Below the pieces are notes generated by a model. It had not been told where the DNA came from, did no database searches, and saw only the letters and a program-made list of their open reading frames with translations. This document shows, in pieces, positions 46,901 through 57,556 of a stretch of DNA of 64,000 bases. Within the stretch, counting starts at the first letter, position 1; each line of letters opens with the position of its first letter. Source of the DNA: Nicotiana tabacum (Eukaryota; Streptophyta; Magnoliopsida; Solanales; Solanaceae); assembly GCF_000715075.1 (NCBI RefSeq), contig NC_134087.1:190929276-190993275 (forward strand), read 5' to 3'. A program made the translations under genes and the position numbers.

Positions 46901-48015
46901 AAGCCTTAATGAAGATCTTGAATGAGGCGCACGTTCCCGATAAGATCTCCGTGAACCACTTGGAAAAAATAGCCAACAAAATCTTCGAAGTAAACAAAGT
47001 CACATTTTCCGATGATGAATTGCCTATAGAAGGTACTGAGCACAACAAAGCTCTTTACCTCACATTAAAATGTGAGAACTCTGTGGTGACCCAGGTATTG
47101 ATTGACAATGGATCAAGCGCAAACATCTGTCCTCTCTCCACTCTAAGCAAGTTGAAAATAGAAGATGAGAAGATCTATAAGAATAGTATTTGCGTGCGGG
47201 GATTTAACGGCGGAGGTAAATATTCAGTTGGGGACATAGTGCTGGAGCTGATGATAGGGCCAGTCGAGTTCACAATGGAGTTTCAAGAGCTGGATATAGC
47301 TGTTTCCTATAACTTACTGTTGGGTCGACCCTGGATCCATGCCGCTAAAGCAGTCCCATTAACACTACACCAGGTAGTCAAATTTGAATGGGATAGACAA
47401 GAAATAGTTGTGCATGGGGAAGACAGTTTATGTGCTCGCAGCAATGCCATTGTACCAGTCATTGGGGTGGAAGATGACCAGGGACCATGGGTCTACTAGG
47501 TTTCTGACACGATGTTGGTAGAGAAAGTTCCGGAGGGGAAATACATTCCAAATCCAAAGATAACCGCCGCATCAGTCATGGTAGCCTATGAGATGTTGAA
47601 GAATGGTTTTGTACTCGGTAAAGGATTGGGCTCATCTTTGCAAGGCATCATACAGCCGGTGTCTCTTCACGAAAACTTGGGAACATTTGGTTTGGGATTC
47701 AAGCCCACTACCGCAGACATAAGAAAGGCCAGAAAGCTAAAACAGAAGGCATGGGTCCTTCCAAAGCCAGTCCCACGTCTTTCCAAATCTTTTGTCAAGT
47801 TTGGTACCAAAAGTCTCCCATTAACAACAATTCCTAATTCTATGATTAATCCTGACGAGGAGTTAATTGAAAGATTTGAAAAGTTGTTTGGCGGTGTGAA
47901 CATGGTGGAAAATGGTGAAGGTCCTAGCAACGCAGAAATTCAATTCGTTGGGCCAGAAACAAAGCTTAATAATTGGAAAGCCACTCCTCTCCCCATTCGA
48001 AAGAAGTCTTGGTAG
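43933..48015 (+). pseudogene. gag-pro: gag-protease of element C (broken, partly duplicated)
   Basis: Same layout as A, with the zinc-knuckle region present twice because of a 593-bp tandem duplication. Protease site VLIDNGSS and LLLGRPW are intact (46444-47499 is the longest open stretch), and the G-patch-like segment is complete (GKGLGSSLQGIIQP). Breaks: one-base loss near 44475, TAA near 44642, frameshift near 44865, TAG 45408 shared with B, TAG 46417, TAG 47497. Confidence 0.85.
45421..46610 (+). repeat. 593-bp tandem duplication inside gag of C
   Basis: CTTTACTCC...GGGA begins at 45421 and again at 46014. Each copy holds a zinc knuckle and the stretch up to AACAACAAGGCT. 593 is not a multiple of three, so the duplication also shifts the frame. 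The two units differ at many sites. Confidence 0.9.
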
Positions 48016-48196
48016 TTTATTTTGATTTTCCTTCAGTTTGTTTGGGTTATTCTAGGGTTGTAATCCAGATTTTTATCTTTCAGTCTGTTTGAAGTGTGCA
48101 AACCTTGTTATCTTTCATCATTCAATGAAATGCAATTTCCCTTTCTTTATCATTCCTGATAGTTTTTCTTTTGTTTTTCTTTTCTTTTCTGTACAG
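48012..48196 (+). other. Candidate intron between protease and RT (C), 185 bp
   Basis: Donor GTAGTT, acceptor CTGTACAG after a T/C tract; removing it joins the two frames as in A and B. Confidence 0.7.
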
Positions 48197-51100
48197 TTCT
48201 TTTTACGCTGGCTCTAGTGATATAGCATGCATAAGCAATCCTCAGCCCAGTCTTAAAAATCAATCTAATTCCGAAATAATAGTTCAAGAAGTAGATTGTG
48301 ATTACGAATCAGAATACGATGAGGATGAGGCCTTCAAAGAGATTAGTATGGAGTTAATTCACTTCGAAGAAAAACCCAAACCCAACCTGAATGATACAGA
48401 AGTCGTCAATTTAGGAGACACAGATAATATTCGAGAGACTAAAATAAGTGTCCACCTCGAGCCAAAGATCTGGGAAGAGTTAATTAAAGCACTCATCGAA
48501 TTCAAAGATGTTTTTGCATGGTCATATGACGACATGCCGGGTTTGAGCACTGATTTAGCGGTCCACAAATTGCCCACTGATTCAAGGGTTCCTCCCGTCA
48601 AGCAAAAGTTGAGGAAATTCAAAACTGATATGAGTGTGAAAATTAAAGAAGAAATCACCAAACAGTTGGATGCAAAGGTCATTCGGGTCACTCAATATCC
48701 TGTTTGATTGGCTAATGTCGTGCCTGTGCCAAAGAACGACGGCAAGATCAGAGTATGCGTCGATTACCGCAATCTCAACAAAGCAAGTCCGAAGGATAAC
48801 TTCCCATTACCCAATATCCATATTTTGATCGATAATTTTTCCAAGCATGAGATAGGATCTTTTGTGGATTACTATGCCGGGTATCATCAGATTCTAATGG
48901 ATGAAGAAGATGCAGAAAAGACGACATTCATCACGCCGTGGGGAATTTATTGCTACCGGGTAATGCCATTTGGTTTGAAGAACGCCGGGCAACTTACATG
49001 AGAGCAATGACTACGGTGTTTCATGATATAATACATAAGGAGATTGAGGTATACGTGGATGATGTAATCATAAAATCAAAGCATTAGGCTGACCACGTTG
49101 GGGATTTGAGGAAAATCTTCTTGAAACTTCGCAGGTACAACCTCAAGCTTAACCCTACCAAGTGCGTATTTGGTGTTCATCCGGAAAGCTGTTAGGATTC
49201 ATAGTCAGCTGGTGAGGCATCGAGTTGGACCCATCAAAGATCAGAGCCATCCAAGAATTGCCACCTCCGAGGAACAAGACTGAAGTGATGAGTTTGTTAG
49301 GGAGGTTGAACTACATCCGTAGGTTTATTGCTCAGCTCACGACAACTTGCGAGCCTATTTTCAAATTGCTGAAGAAGGATGTTGTGGTCAAGTGGACTGA
49401 TGAGTGTCAAGAAGCATTTGATAAGATAAAAGGATTCTTGTCAAACCCACCTGTACTGGTTCCGCCAGAACCAGGAAGACCTTTGATTCTTTACTTGACA
49501 GTCTTGGAAAATTAATTTGGTTGTGTACTGGGGCAGCATGACATCACCGGCAGAAAGGAACAGTCCATCTACTATCTTATCAAGAAGTTCACGGCTTATG
49601 AGGTTAAGTACACTCATCTGGAAAGGACATCTTGTGCCCTAACTTGGGTGGCTCAGAAATTGAAATATTATTTGTCATCCTACACTACTTACCTCATTTC
49701 GCGTTTGGATCCGTTGAAGTATATCTTTCAAAAGCCTATACCGACAGGGAGACATGCGAAGTGGCAGATATTGCTCACAGAGTTTGACATCATCTATGTC
49801 ACTCGGACTACGATGAAAGCCCAAACATTGGCCGAAAACCCGGTCGATAAAGATTACGAGCCATTGAGAACTTATTTTCCCGATGAAGAAGTGATGCATA
49901 TCGATGAACTGGAGCAAATTAAAAAAACAGGCTGGAAACTCTTCTTTGAATGGACTGCCAACATGAAAGGAGTCGGAATAGGAGCTGTGCTTATTTTTGA
50001 AACAGGGCATCACTATCCTGTTATGGCTCAGCTTCGGTTTTATTGCACCAACAATATGGCTGAGTATGAAGCCTGTATTTTGGGTCTAAGGCTAGCTGCA
50101 GACATGGATATCCAGGAAGTCTTGGTCTTGGGAGACTCGGATCTTCTGGTACATCAAATTCAATGAGAATGGGAAACGCGAGATTTGAAACTCATACCGT
50201 ACCGACAATGTTTACATGATCTTTGTCAACGGTTTCGATTAGTGAAGTTCAAGCATATTCCAAGGGTCCATAATGAGGTCGTCGATGCTTTGGCTACCCT
50301 GGCATCAATGTTGCACCATCCGAACAAAGCTTATGTCGATCCACTGCATATTCAATCCAAGATCAGCATGCTTACTGTAACATGCTTGAAGAAGAACTTG
50401 ATGGCGAACCATGGTTCTACGATATCAAAGAGTACATCAGAATGGGAATATATCCAGTGCAAGCCACGGGGGATCAAAAGAGAATGATTCGACGGTTGGC
50501 AAATGGATTCTTCTTAAGTAGAAGAGTTTTGTATAAGAGAACACCAGACCTTGGATTATTAAGATACATAGATGCCAGACAAGCTACGGCTGTCATGTCC
50601 GAAGTACATTCAGGAGTCTTCGGACCACATATGAGCGGATATGTGTTGGCAAAGAAAATTCTCCGAGCAGGCTATTATTGGCTTACCATGGAGCGAGATT
50701 GTATCAATTTTGTGCGCAAATGCCATCAGTGCCAGATACACGGAGATTTGATTCATTCTCCACCATCAGAATTGCACACAATGTCTGCACCATGGCCCTT
50801 CGTTGCTTGGGGCATGGATGTCATTGGACCAATTGACCAGCAGCATCCAACGGGCACAGGTTCATTCTGGTAGCAATTGATTATTTCACCAAGTGGGTTG
50901 AGGCCAAAACTTTCAAATCAGTGACCAAGAAAGCAGTGGTCGATTTTGTTCACTCAAATATCATTTGTAGATTCGGAATCCCAAAGGTGATCGTCACATA
51001 TAATGGTGCCAATCTTAACAGTAACTTGATGGAAGAGGTATGTCAACAGTTTAAGATTACACATCGCAATTCTACCCCATATCGTCCCAAGGCGAATGGA

Positions 51101-51659
51101 GCAGTCGAGGCAGCCAACAAAAACATAAAGAAGATACTTCAGAAAATGATAGAAGGTTCGAGGCAATGGCACGAAAAATTACCATTTGTGTTGTTGGGAT
51201 ATCGCACTACTGTCCGTACTTCGGTAGGTGCAACTCCTTATTTGTTGGTATATGGCACTGAAGCAGTAATACCTGTAGAAGTTGAAATCTCTTCCATTCA
51301 GATTGTCGCTAAGGCTAAGATTAATGATGATGAGTGGGTCAAAACCCATTTGGAGCAATTGAACTTGATTGACGAAAAAAGATTGGCAGCAATATGTCAT
51401 GGCCAGTTATATCAAAAGAGAATGGCAAGAGCATACAACAAAAGGGTGCATCCCCGAAAGTTTGAAGTGGGTCAGCAAGTGCTGAAACGTATCCTTCCAC
51501 ATCAGGTTGAAGCAAAAAGGCAAGTTCGTCCCAAATTGGAAAGATCCATTTATTGTCACCAGAGTATTGTCCAATGGTGCTTTATGTTTGACAAATATCG
51601 AAGGAAAATGCATAGACATGACTATCAATTCTGATGCAGTAAAGAGATATTATGTATGA
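48197..51659 (+). pseudogene. pol: RT-RNase H-archaeal RNase H-integrase of element C (broken)
   Basis: RT with VDYRNLNK and, after a frameshift, YVDDVIIK (near 49050). Degenerate RNase H, archaeal-type RNase H (FFEWTA in place of FFDGA, so its first Asp is also lost), integrase with HHCC and GMDVIGP but the second catalytic Asp is Tyr (TAT 50999-51001, VTYNGA). Breaks: TGA 48705, one-base loss near 48990, TAG near 49085, TAA 49513, TGA 50164, losses near 50357 and 50838, insertion near 51520. Confidence 0.85.
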
Positions 51660-51816
51660 TTTCTTTGGTATAATTGTTGATTGTTTGTATTTGACATTAT
51701 TTCGAAGATTGAAATGATGAAGGCAATTTGTTCTGCTATCTAAACACTTTACCCTTTGTTTCCCCTTTTTTGAGCTTTATCTATTTCTTTCATACCCCTC
51801 TTTTGGAATCAATAAC

Positions 51817-51880
51817 GAAAAAGAGAGAAAAGAAAGAAAAAGAGAAAAGAGAAAAGAAAAGAAGTGAAAAGAGAAAGTAT
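51817..51880 (+). other. Internal polypurine stretch (C)
   Basis: Same A/G-only tract as at 15214 and 33294. Confidence 0.5.
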
Positions 51881-51901
51881 AGCAACAAGGAAATTCAGGT
51901 G

Positions 51902-51961
51902 TGAACTACGTTTGACCTGATTCCTGTTAAGGATACGTAGGCAGCCTCACGGCTCGGTCAT
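51902..51961 (+). other. Structured motif, post-integrase type (C)
   Basis: Best preserved copy of this type: CTACGT/ACGTAG, TCCT/AGGA, AGCC/GGCT and TGACC/GGTCA all pair exactly. Confidence 0.7.
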
Positions 51962-52231
51962 AGTAAAATAAAATATCAAAAGATCCCCAAGCAAGAAATT
52001 GGGGTAGAAGTTGTACTTGTAATAAGAAATATGATTACAAGAGTTGTAATTTTAAACCCATGTCAAATTATTTTGAGCCTTTGATACCCTTTCTTTCTAA
52101 CCCCATCCAAAGCCCATATTACGGTCCAAAGAAAGACCTTCCGATCAGTTTTCGAGAGATGCCAAGTTGAGCAAATAGAGTTGATTCATACCAGGATAAC
52201 ACTCTGGTCCAAGCAGGAAAAGTAATGAAAA

Positions 52232-52575
52232 TGAGAAAATCTTATTAGTAAAAACCCTCATGGGCACCATGAGGCGACGAAAGCTGTGAGAAAGTAAAAA
52301 TGGGAGAGTCTTATCGGTGAAAACCCTCATGGGCACCATGAGGCGACAAAAGCTGAGAGAGTAAAAATGAGAGAGTCTTATTGGTGAAAACCCTCATGGG
52401 CACCATGAGGCGACAAAAGCTGAGAGAAAGTAAAAATGAGAGAGTCTTATTGGTGAAAACCTCCATAGGCACCATGAGGCGACGAAAGCTGAGAGAAAGT
52501 AAAAATGAGAGAGTTTTATCGGTGAAAACCTTCGCGGTCACCATAAGGCGACAAAGAATTGAGGAACAAACAAAT
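52232..52575 (+). repeat. 69-bp tandem repeats (C), about five units
   Basis: Same unit as A and B; one unit is 3 bases shorter (near 52360). Confidence 0.85.
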
Positions 52576-53688
52576 GAGAGAGGTTTGTCGGTGAAAACCC
52601 TTCAGGGCACTGCAAGTCGATCAAGGTCCATAAGTTGGCGGAAAGTAAAATTGGGTTGTGGAAATCTTGGAGAACAAAGTAAAGCAATTGGAAAGGAGAT
52701 TGATTAAATAGACTGGGCTGATTAATCCAAAATGCATACTATGATCATTGGTACCAGTGACTCCACTCAGATAAGTTCCTTTTTCCTATCTCCATCAGTC
52801 ATCCAAATCTGGATTTTCTTCTTTATTCTTAATTCTCAAAATCGTCGCATTTCATTGCTGTTAATTTTTACTCCTCTAAAGCTCTTCCAAGGTTAGCCTT
52901 GTTCCAACAAATAAGAAGGAATGTCAAAGTATACTACCAAGATTCAAAATTGCACAAAGCAAAATACGGCTAGGACATGCTGGAGATAATATGATGAAAA
53001 GTGGGACCTAGGGTGTAAGCAAAGGTTAAATCGGTGGAATGGTTCAGTAATGTCATGAGAGATGTATGGTTACGAATAAAAGGGTCGGAAGTGAAAAACA
53101 ACAGTTGTGGATCCTGCAGTTATGGATCAATCATGAGGTCAAAACAATCCTTTCGACCGGTTCAATTCAGTCTGTTGAAGCAAAGTAGGGCAAAGAGAAC
53201 CCTCCCCAGCAAGAATGCCACAACTAACTAGCACGTTTTAAACTGACAAGATTTTCTTTGAGTTGAAAACAGAGGCAAAGATGGCATTTGTTTCAGGAAG
53301 CACCCTGTGAGGGAAGCAAGTACCATGCATGTTTGATCGTATTCGAAACAATCATAAGTAGCAAAATCTAGCATAAATGTACCCCAAGGAATATAAGTTG
53401 GTTTCAAAGTTCGCATAAGAGTTGTCAGGACCCTCCTGGATAATGGGACATAGTTTAAAACTGGTTTAGATAACAAGATTTAGCAGAAGTCATTCCTTTA
53501 AAAGATATAGCTTAGATTTAAAATTGTCGTTTAGTTAAGAGTTGTCAGGACCCCCTGGATAATCGGACCTAGCTTTCAAATTCTTATTAATATTTGGTAA
53601 TATGCTTCAGTTTAACACTCACAGATGTGCCCAGCTACCAAACTGGGACAGAAAAGTTTCATTTGTTTTATCTATTTTTGTTGAAGTC
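52576..53688 (+). other. Non-coding 3' region of C
   Basis: Counterpart of 16031-17190 with about 60 bp missing at 53341, which removes the first CAGGACCC unit. No ORF of note. Confidence 0.6.
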
Positions 53689-53860
53689 AGGCGTCCACCT
53701 GGAGAACAAGGAAGAACAGATGAAGTATCAGCAATCAGGCATCCACCTGGAGAACAAGGAAAAGCTGTTGAAGATTCAGTAATTAGGAGCCCACCTGGAG
53801 AACAAGGGAATACAATTCGAGTCTCAGCAATCAGGAGCCCACCCGGAGAACAAGAAAATA
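53689..53860 (+). repeat. 48-bp tandem repeats (C), cut by element E
   Basis: Four units, then the array stops within a unit at CAAGAAAATA where the Athila LTR begins. The rest of C (repeats, pre-PPT motif, polypurine tract, LTR) is expected beyond the right end of the window. Confidence 0.85.
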
Positions 53861-55163
53861 TGATAATAGGTGAATTTAACAATAATTAGGCCCTAAATAA
53901 CCACCTTCTTGTATAGTTTGGATGATAAAAGTGATAACAAAATGCTCTTATTAGTGTTTTTCATGCTTTGCAGGTTATATATGACCAGAGAAGGCTATGG
54001 ACTACTTTTGGGACCAAATATGGAGAAAAAGAGGCCGATCGTAAAATTTCGTCAAGTAAACCACGCGAAACAGCTCAAGTCAGAACTGAAAGAGTACTGC
54101 CGCGGTTCCACCACGACCACGGCAGAACCGTGGTAGAAGATGGTTGCAGACAAAGTGAGAATCAGAGAGCATGTTTGGCCGCGGTTTGACCGCGACCATG
54201 GCAGAACCGCGACGGAGGCAGAGAACTTCAGGGACTAAAGTGCAAAACACGGGATTTTTAGCCCAAAACCCTATTTTAAACACTAGACTTCGCCCAAGAG
54301 AGGCATGTATTGATTTGGAGAGTATTTTGGCAAGGAAAAACAATTGTGAGAGATCACCCAAAACATCTTTCTTCTTTTCTTTGATTTTTCTTGCAAGTTT
54401 TATGATGAATATTGTTTTAGTTTATTTACCCATAGTTATGAGTAGTTAAATCCTTTGTCTAAGGTTTTGATGGAACCTATTGGGGGATGAACTTCTTGTT
54501 TATGTGAATAGAAATTGCTAGTCTCAATCTTTATTTGTTCAACTTTGTGCATGTTATAGTTATTTGACAGGATCCTCAATTAGTTATGCCTATTTAGTGT
54601 GCATAACTCGGGAGAGAGTGTCTATTTATGTTATTGTTGAACAACACCACTCCCAAAATATAAGAGGGATGTATAACTGCGGGTTTAAAGGCGGTATTAG
54701 GGATAACGAAGCCTTGAGTGCAATCTAAAGTGAACCGTGTTAATTGGAGCTAGCTAGTGTATCTCGGGAGAGTGCATTGAGTATATTACTATGATTACTT
54801 GGGAGAGATTTACGGTAAGATGAGTGTTCATGATTGATAGAGATGTGTTGGCCAATTTGTATGAAGCATAAACAGAAGGGATTCCATAAATAGGGGAAGT
54901 TATTACTTTAGCGTTTTCTCATTATTGTTTACAACCTTAGCATCCTTAGTTTACAGCTGTTTATTTACTTGCAATTTTAATTATTAAAGAGACCATCAAC
55001 TGTGATTCAAACGTTTGGGGAAATTGGTTCTCAAGAGTTTAGTGGGTCTAAAGATAGTGATTGATAGGTTAACTCTCTGTGGATTCGACTTTGGGCAGAA
55101 TACTCAGGTTATATTTGCAACGTCCGCAGGGTCCTTTTTATAAGGCATAGTTGGGCGTGATCA
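53861..55163 (+). mobile_element. 5' LTR of Athila element E (1.3 kb)
   Basis: From TGATAATAGG to GCGTGATCA, five bases before the primer site. Contains two GC-rich hairpin units (54100-54211). No clear coding sequence. Confidence 0.75.
54100..54211 (+). repeat. GC-rich hairpin units in the Athila LTR
   Basis: Two units, CCGCGGTTCCACCACGACCA...GAACCGTGG and CCGCGGTTTGACCGCGACC...GAACCGCG, about 79 bases apart. CCGCGGTTC and GAACCGCGG arms can pair. Three related units are at 61001-61160. Confidence 0.75.
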
Positions 55164-55168
55164 AATTT

Positions 55169-55186
55169 TGGCGCCGTTGCCGGGGA
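55169..55186 (+). other. Primer binding site, Athila element E
   Basis: TGGCGCCGTTGCCGGGGA, the tRNA-Asp-type site known for Athila elements. Confidence 0.85.
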
Positions 55187-55306
55187 GTTAACGGAATTAT
55201 CAATTACCATTGATAGAAATACAAAAATTCTTAGTGTAGTCAGTTTTCTCTACACCAAATTTTTGATTGAAATTTTTTACGGGTGTTGACGTAGTTGCAC
55301 AGGTGT

Positions 55307-57556
55307 ATGCCTAGAAACTCTACGAGGACTGGAGAACTACTTGAAGGACTCTCAGACCCCGAGAAAACATTTCGGATATTGAACCGTGCCAACAAAAGAC
55401 TTCAACAACCTCATCAAACACACAAACTCGAAATTAACATGGGTAACGTAGACAACGTCAACGAAAATGTCAGAGATATGGCACCTCCTATGCCTGAGGC
55501 TGCACTATATGACTGGGCACAACCCACAGCTGACAATCTATCCACTGCCATTGTTGTGCTCGCGATACAAGCTGAATCATTCCAGATCACGAACAACATG
55601 CTGCACTTGTTGCAAAATAAGGGACTATTTTCTGGGACACCAGCCGAAGATCCTCAGCAGCACTTGAAGAACTTCCTGTCGATTTGCAAAACTCAAAGGC
55701 AACCCAACGTAACTCTGGAAGCAATCAGGCTGTTATTATTTCCATTCTCGGTGACAGGAGCTGCTCAGGTCTGGTTAAACTCACTCCCCATAAACTCTAT
55801 AGAAACTTGGGATGAGTTAGTCAAGCAATTTCACATCAAGTTCCACCCCCCCAACAAAATAGCTCAACAAATTGATGAGATCGTGAGCTTTAAACAAAAA
55901 CCAATGGAGACACTGCATGAGACATGGAGCCGGTTTAAAGGAATGTTGGTTATATGTCCACACCATGGTATTCCAGATCAGATGTTGGGACAACGGTTTT
56001 ACATGGGACTGTCAGATAGCATGAAGAACATTGTAGATGCCTCAGCTGGTGGGGCATTTTTGAGCAAAACTTGGAGAGAAGGTCAGAGTCTGCTTGACAA
56101 AATGTCTCAGAATTCGGGGTGGACGACGAGGAATTCACCTATCACTCTAGTGGTGCACTCAGTGCCTTTTGACCCATCAAATTCCATGGCTGAAAATATG
56201 GCGACCCTCTTGACAGAGATGAGCATACTCACCAAAAAGGTGGAGGAATCAGGGCAGAAACAACAAGTGCACATTGTAGATACTACCAATGGGGGCTTGT
56301 GCACATCTTGCATTAGTCAGCCAGTTGGTAATCCTTGGAATGCAGAACATGATCATCATCATCAGCACCCTGAAGACATGAACTATGTGTCAAACTATGG
56401 AGGCCAGAGAGAGGGCAATCAGAACTGGGGTCAGCAAACTCAGTAGCCATACAGACCACCTCAGCCACAGTACAACGCTGGAAGCATGGGGGGTATGAGA
56501 CCTCCCAACAATATGGAACCTTATCCAAGGCCACAGGGGTACAACAATCAGCAGCAAGGGTATCCCCTACCTCAGCAATAGCATGGTGGAAGGCAAGAAG
56601 ATGGGTTCACGAGACTTGAAGCAATGATGCAGCAGGTTATTAGGTCCAATGCAAAAATAAATGAAAGAGTAGATGCACATGACGCAGCAATCAAAAATAT
56701 CAAATTGCAATTGGGCCAAATTTCAATGTCTCTGAACAATCGTCCTCAGGGGACATTACCTGCAGATACCCAGATTAATCCAAAAGATCAGGGCCCAAAG
56801 CAGTTGATGGCGGTGAGTCTCCGTAATGGCAGGGATCTAGATGTAGAACAAGAGAGAGCTCGAGAAAATATACAGGCTGAGACATTCATTCCGGTGCCCA
56901 TTGAGCTGGATGAGTCTACGATACTAATAGAGGTGACAGTCTAGCCTGCTCAGGAAGAAAAGAACATTCAGCAGGAGACCGAGAAACTAGCTGAGCCAGT
57001 TGAAGAGCCAGTAGTTGAAATAGTAGCTAATAAAGATAAGTCCCAAGTGATTGGGAAGAAGAGACCTCCTGCACCCTTTCCACAGAGGCTGGCCAAACAT
57101 CAAAAGGAGGAGCAGTATAAAAAGTTCTTTGAAATGCTCAAACAAATCCAGGTAAATATTCCACTAATTGAAGCTTTAAAGGAGATGCCTGGGTATGCAA
57201 AAATGATGAAGGACTTGATGTCCCGGAAATTTGATTTTCAAGACTTGGCTTCGGTTACACTTACTCAGACCTGTAGTGCAGTGGTGACGAGACCTATTGC
57301 TGAAAAACTGTCTGATCCAGGTAGCTTTACAATTCTATGCATTATTGGGAATTTTGCCTTTGCTAAGGCGCTCTGTGATTCAGGGGCCAGCATTAATCTT
57401 ATGCCCCTGGCTATCTATAAGAGGTTGGGCATTGGGAGAGATAGACCCACCTCCATGTTGTTGCAGCTGGCCGACAGGACTGTGAAGCGTCCATTCGGTA
57501 TCCTTGATGATGTGCTTATTCAGGTGGGGAATTTGTGTTCCCTGCAGATTTTGTGA
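55307..57556 (+). pseudogene. gag: Athila gag and protease N-terminal part (broken)
   Basis: First ATG in frame is 55307 (MPRNSTRTGELL). Gag core at about residues 105-260 (WLNSLP, FKGML, YMGLSD), then a Gln-rich stretch and a basic region. Protease active site [11 protein letters not shown] is at about 57371-57403. Stops TAG at 56444, 56580 and 56942 each look like a CAG codon changed to TAG. Near 57530 one base is missing, and the rest of the protease is read in the next frame. No zinc knuckle is recognised. Confidence 0.85.

Larger units (their letters stand above)
3256..53860 (+). mobile_element. Tandem array of three Tat/Ogre-type Gypsy elements A, B, C
   Basis: Three interiors in the same orientation are separated by single shared LTRs. 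Primer sites at 5124, 22628 and 40319 are 17.5 and 17.7 kb apart. Lineage is shown by an extra ORF1 before gag, an archaeal-type second RNase H before integrase, a candidate protease-RT intron, very long LTRs and a primer site likely for tRNA-Arg, traits known for Tat/Ogre elements. The left LTR is cut by element D and the right end by Athila element E. Such arrays are usually explained by unequal recombination between LTRs. Confidence 0.85.

Noticed and set aside
54171..54449. ORF in the Athila LTR as a gene
   Set aside because: It runs through the GC-rich hairpin and ends in AT-rich LTR sequence; no recognisable domain.
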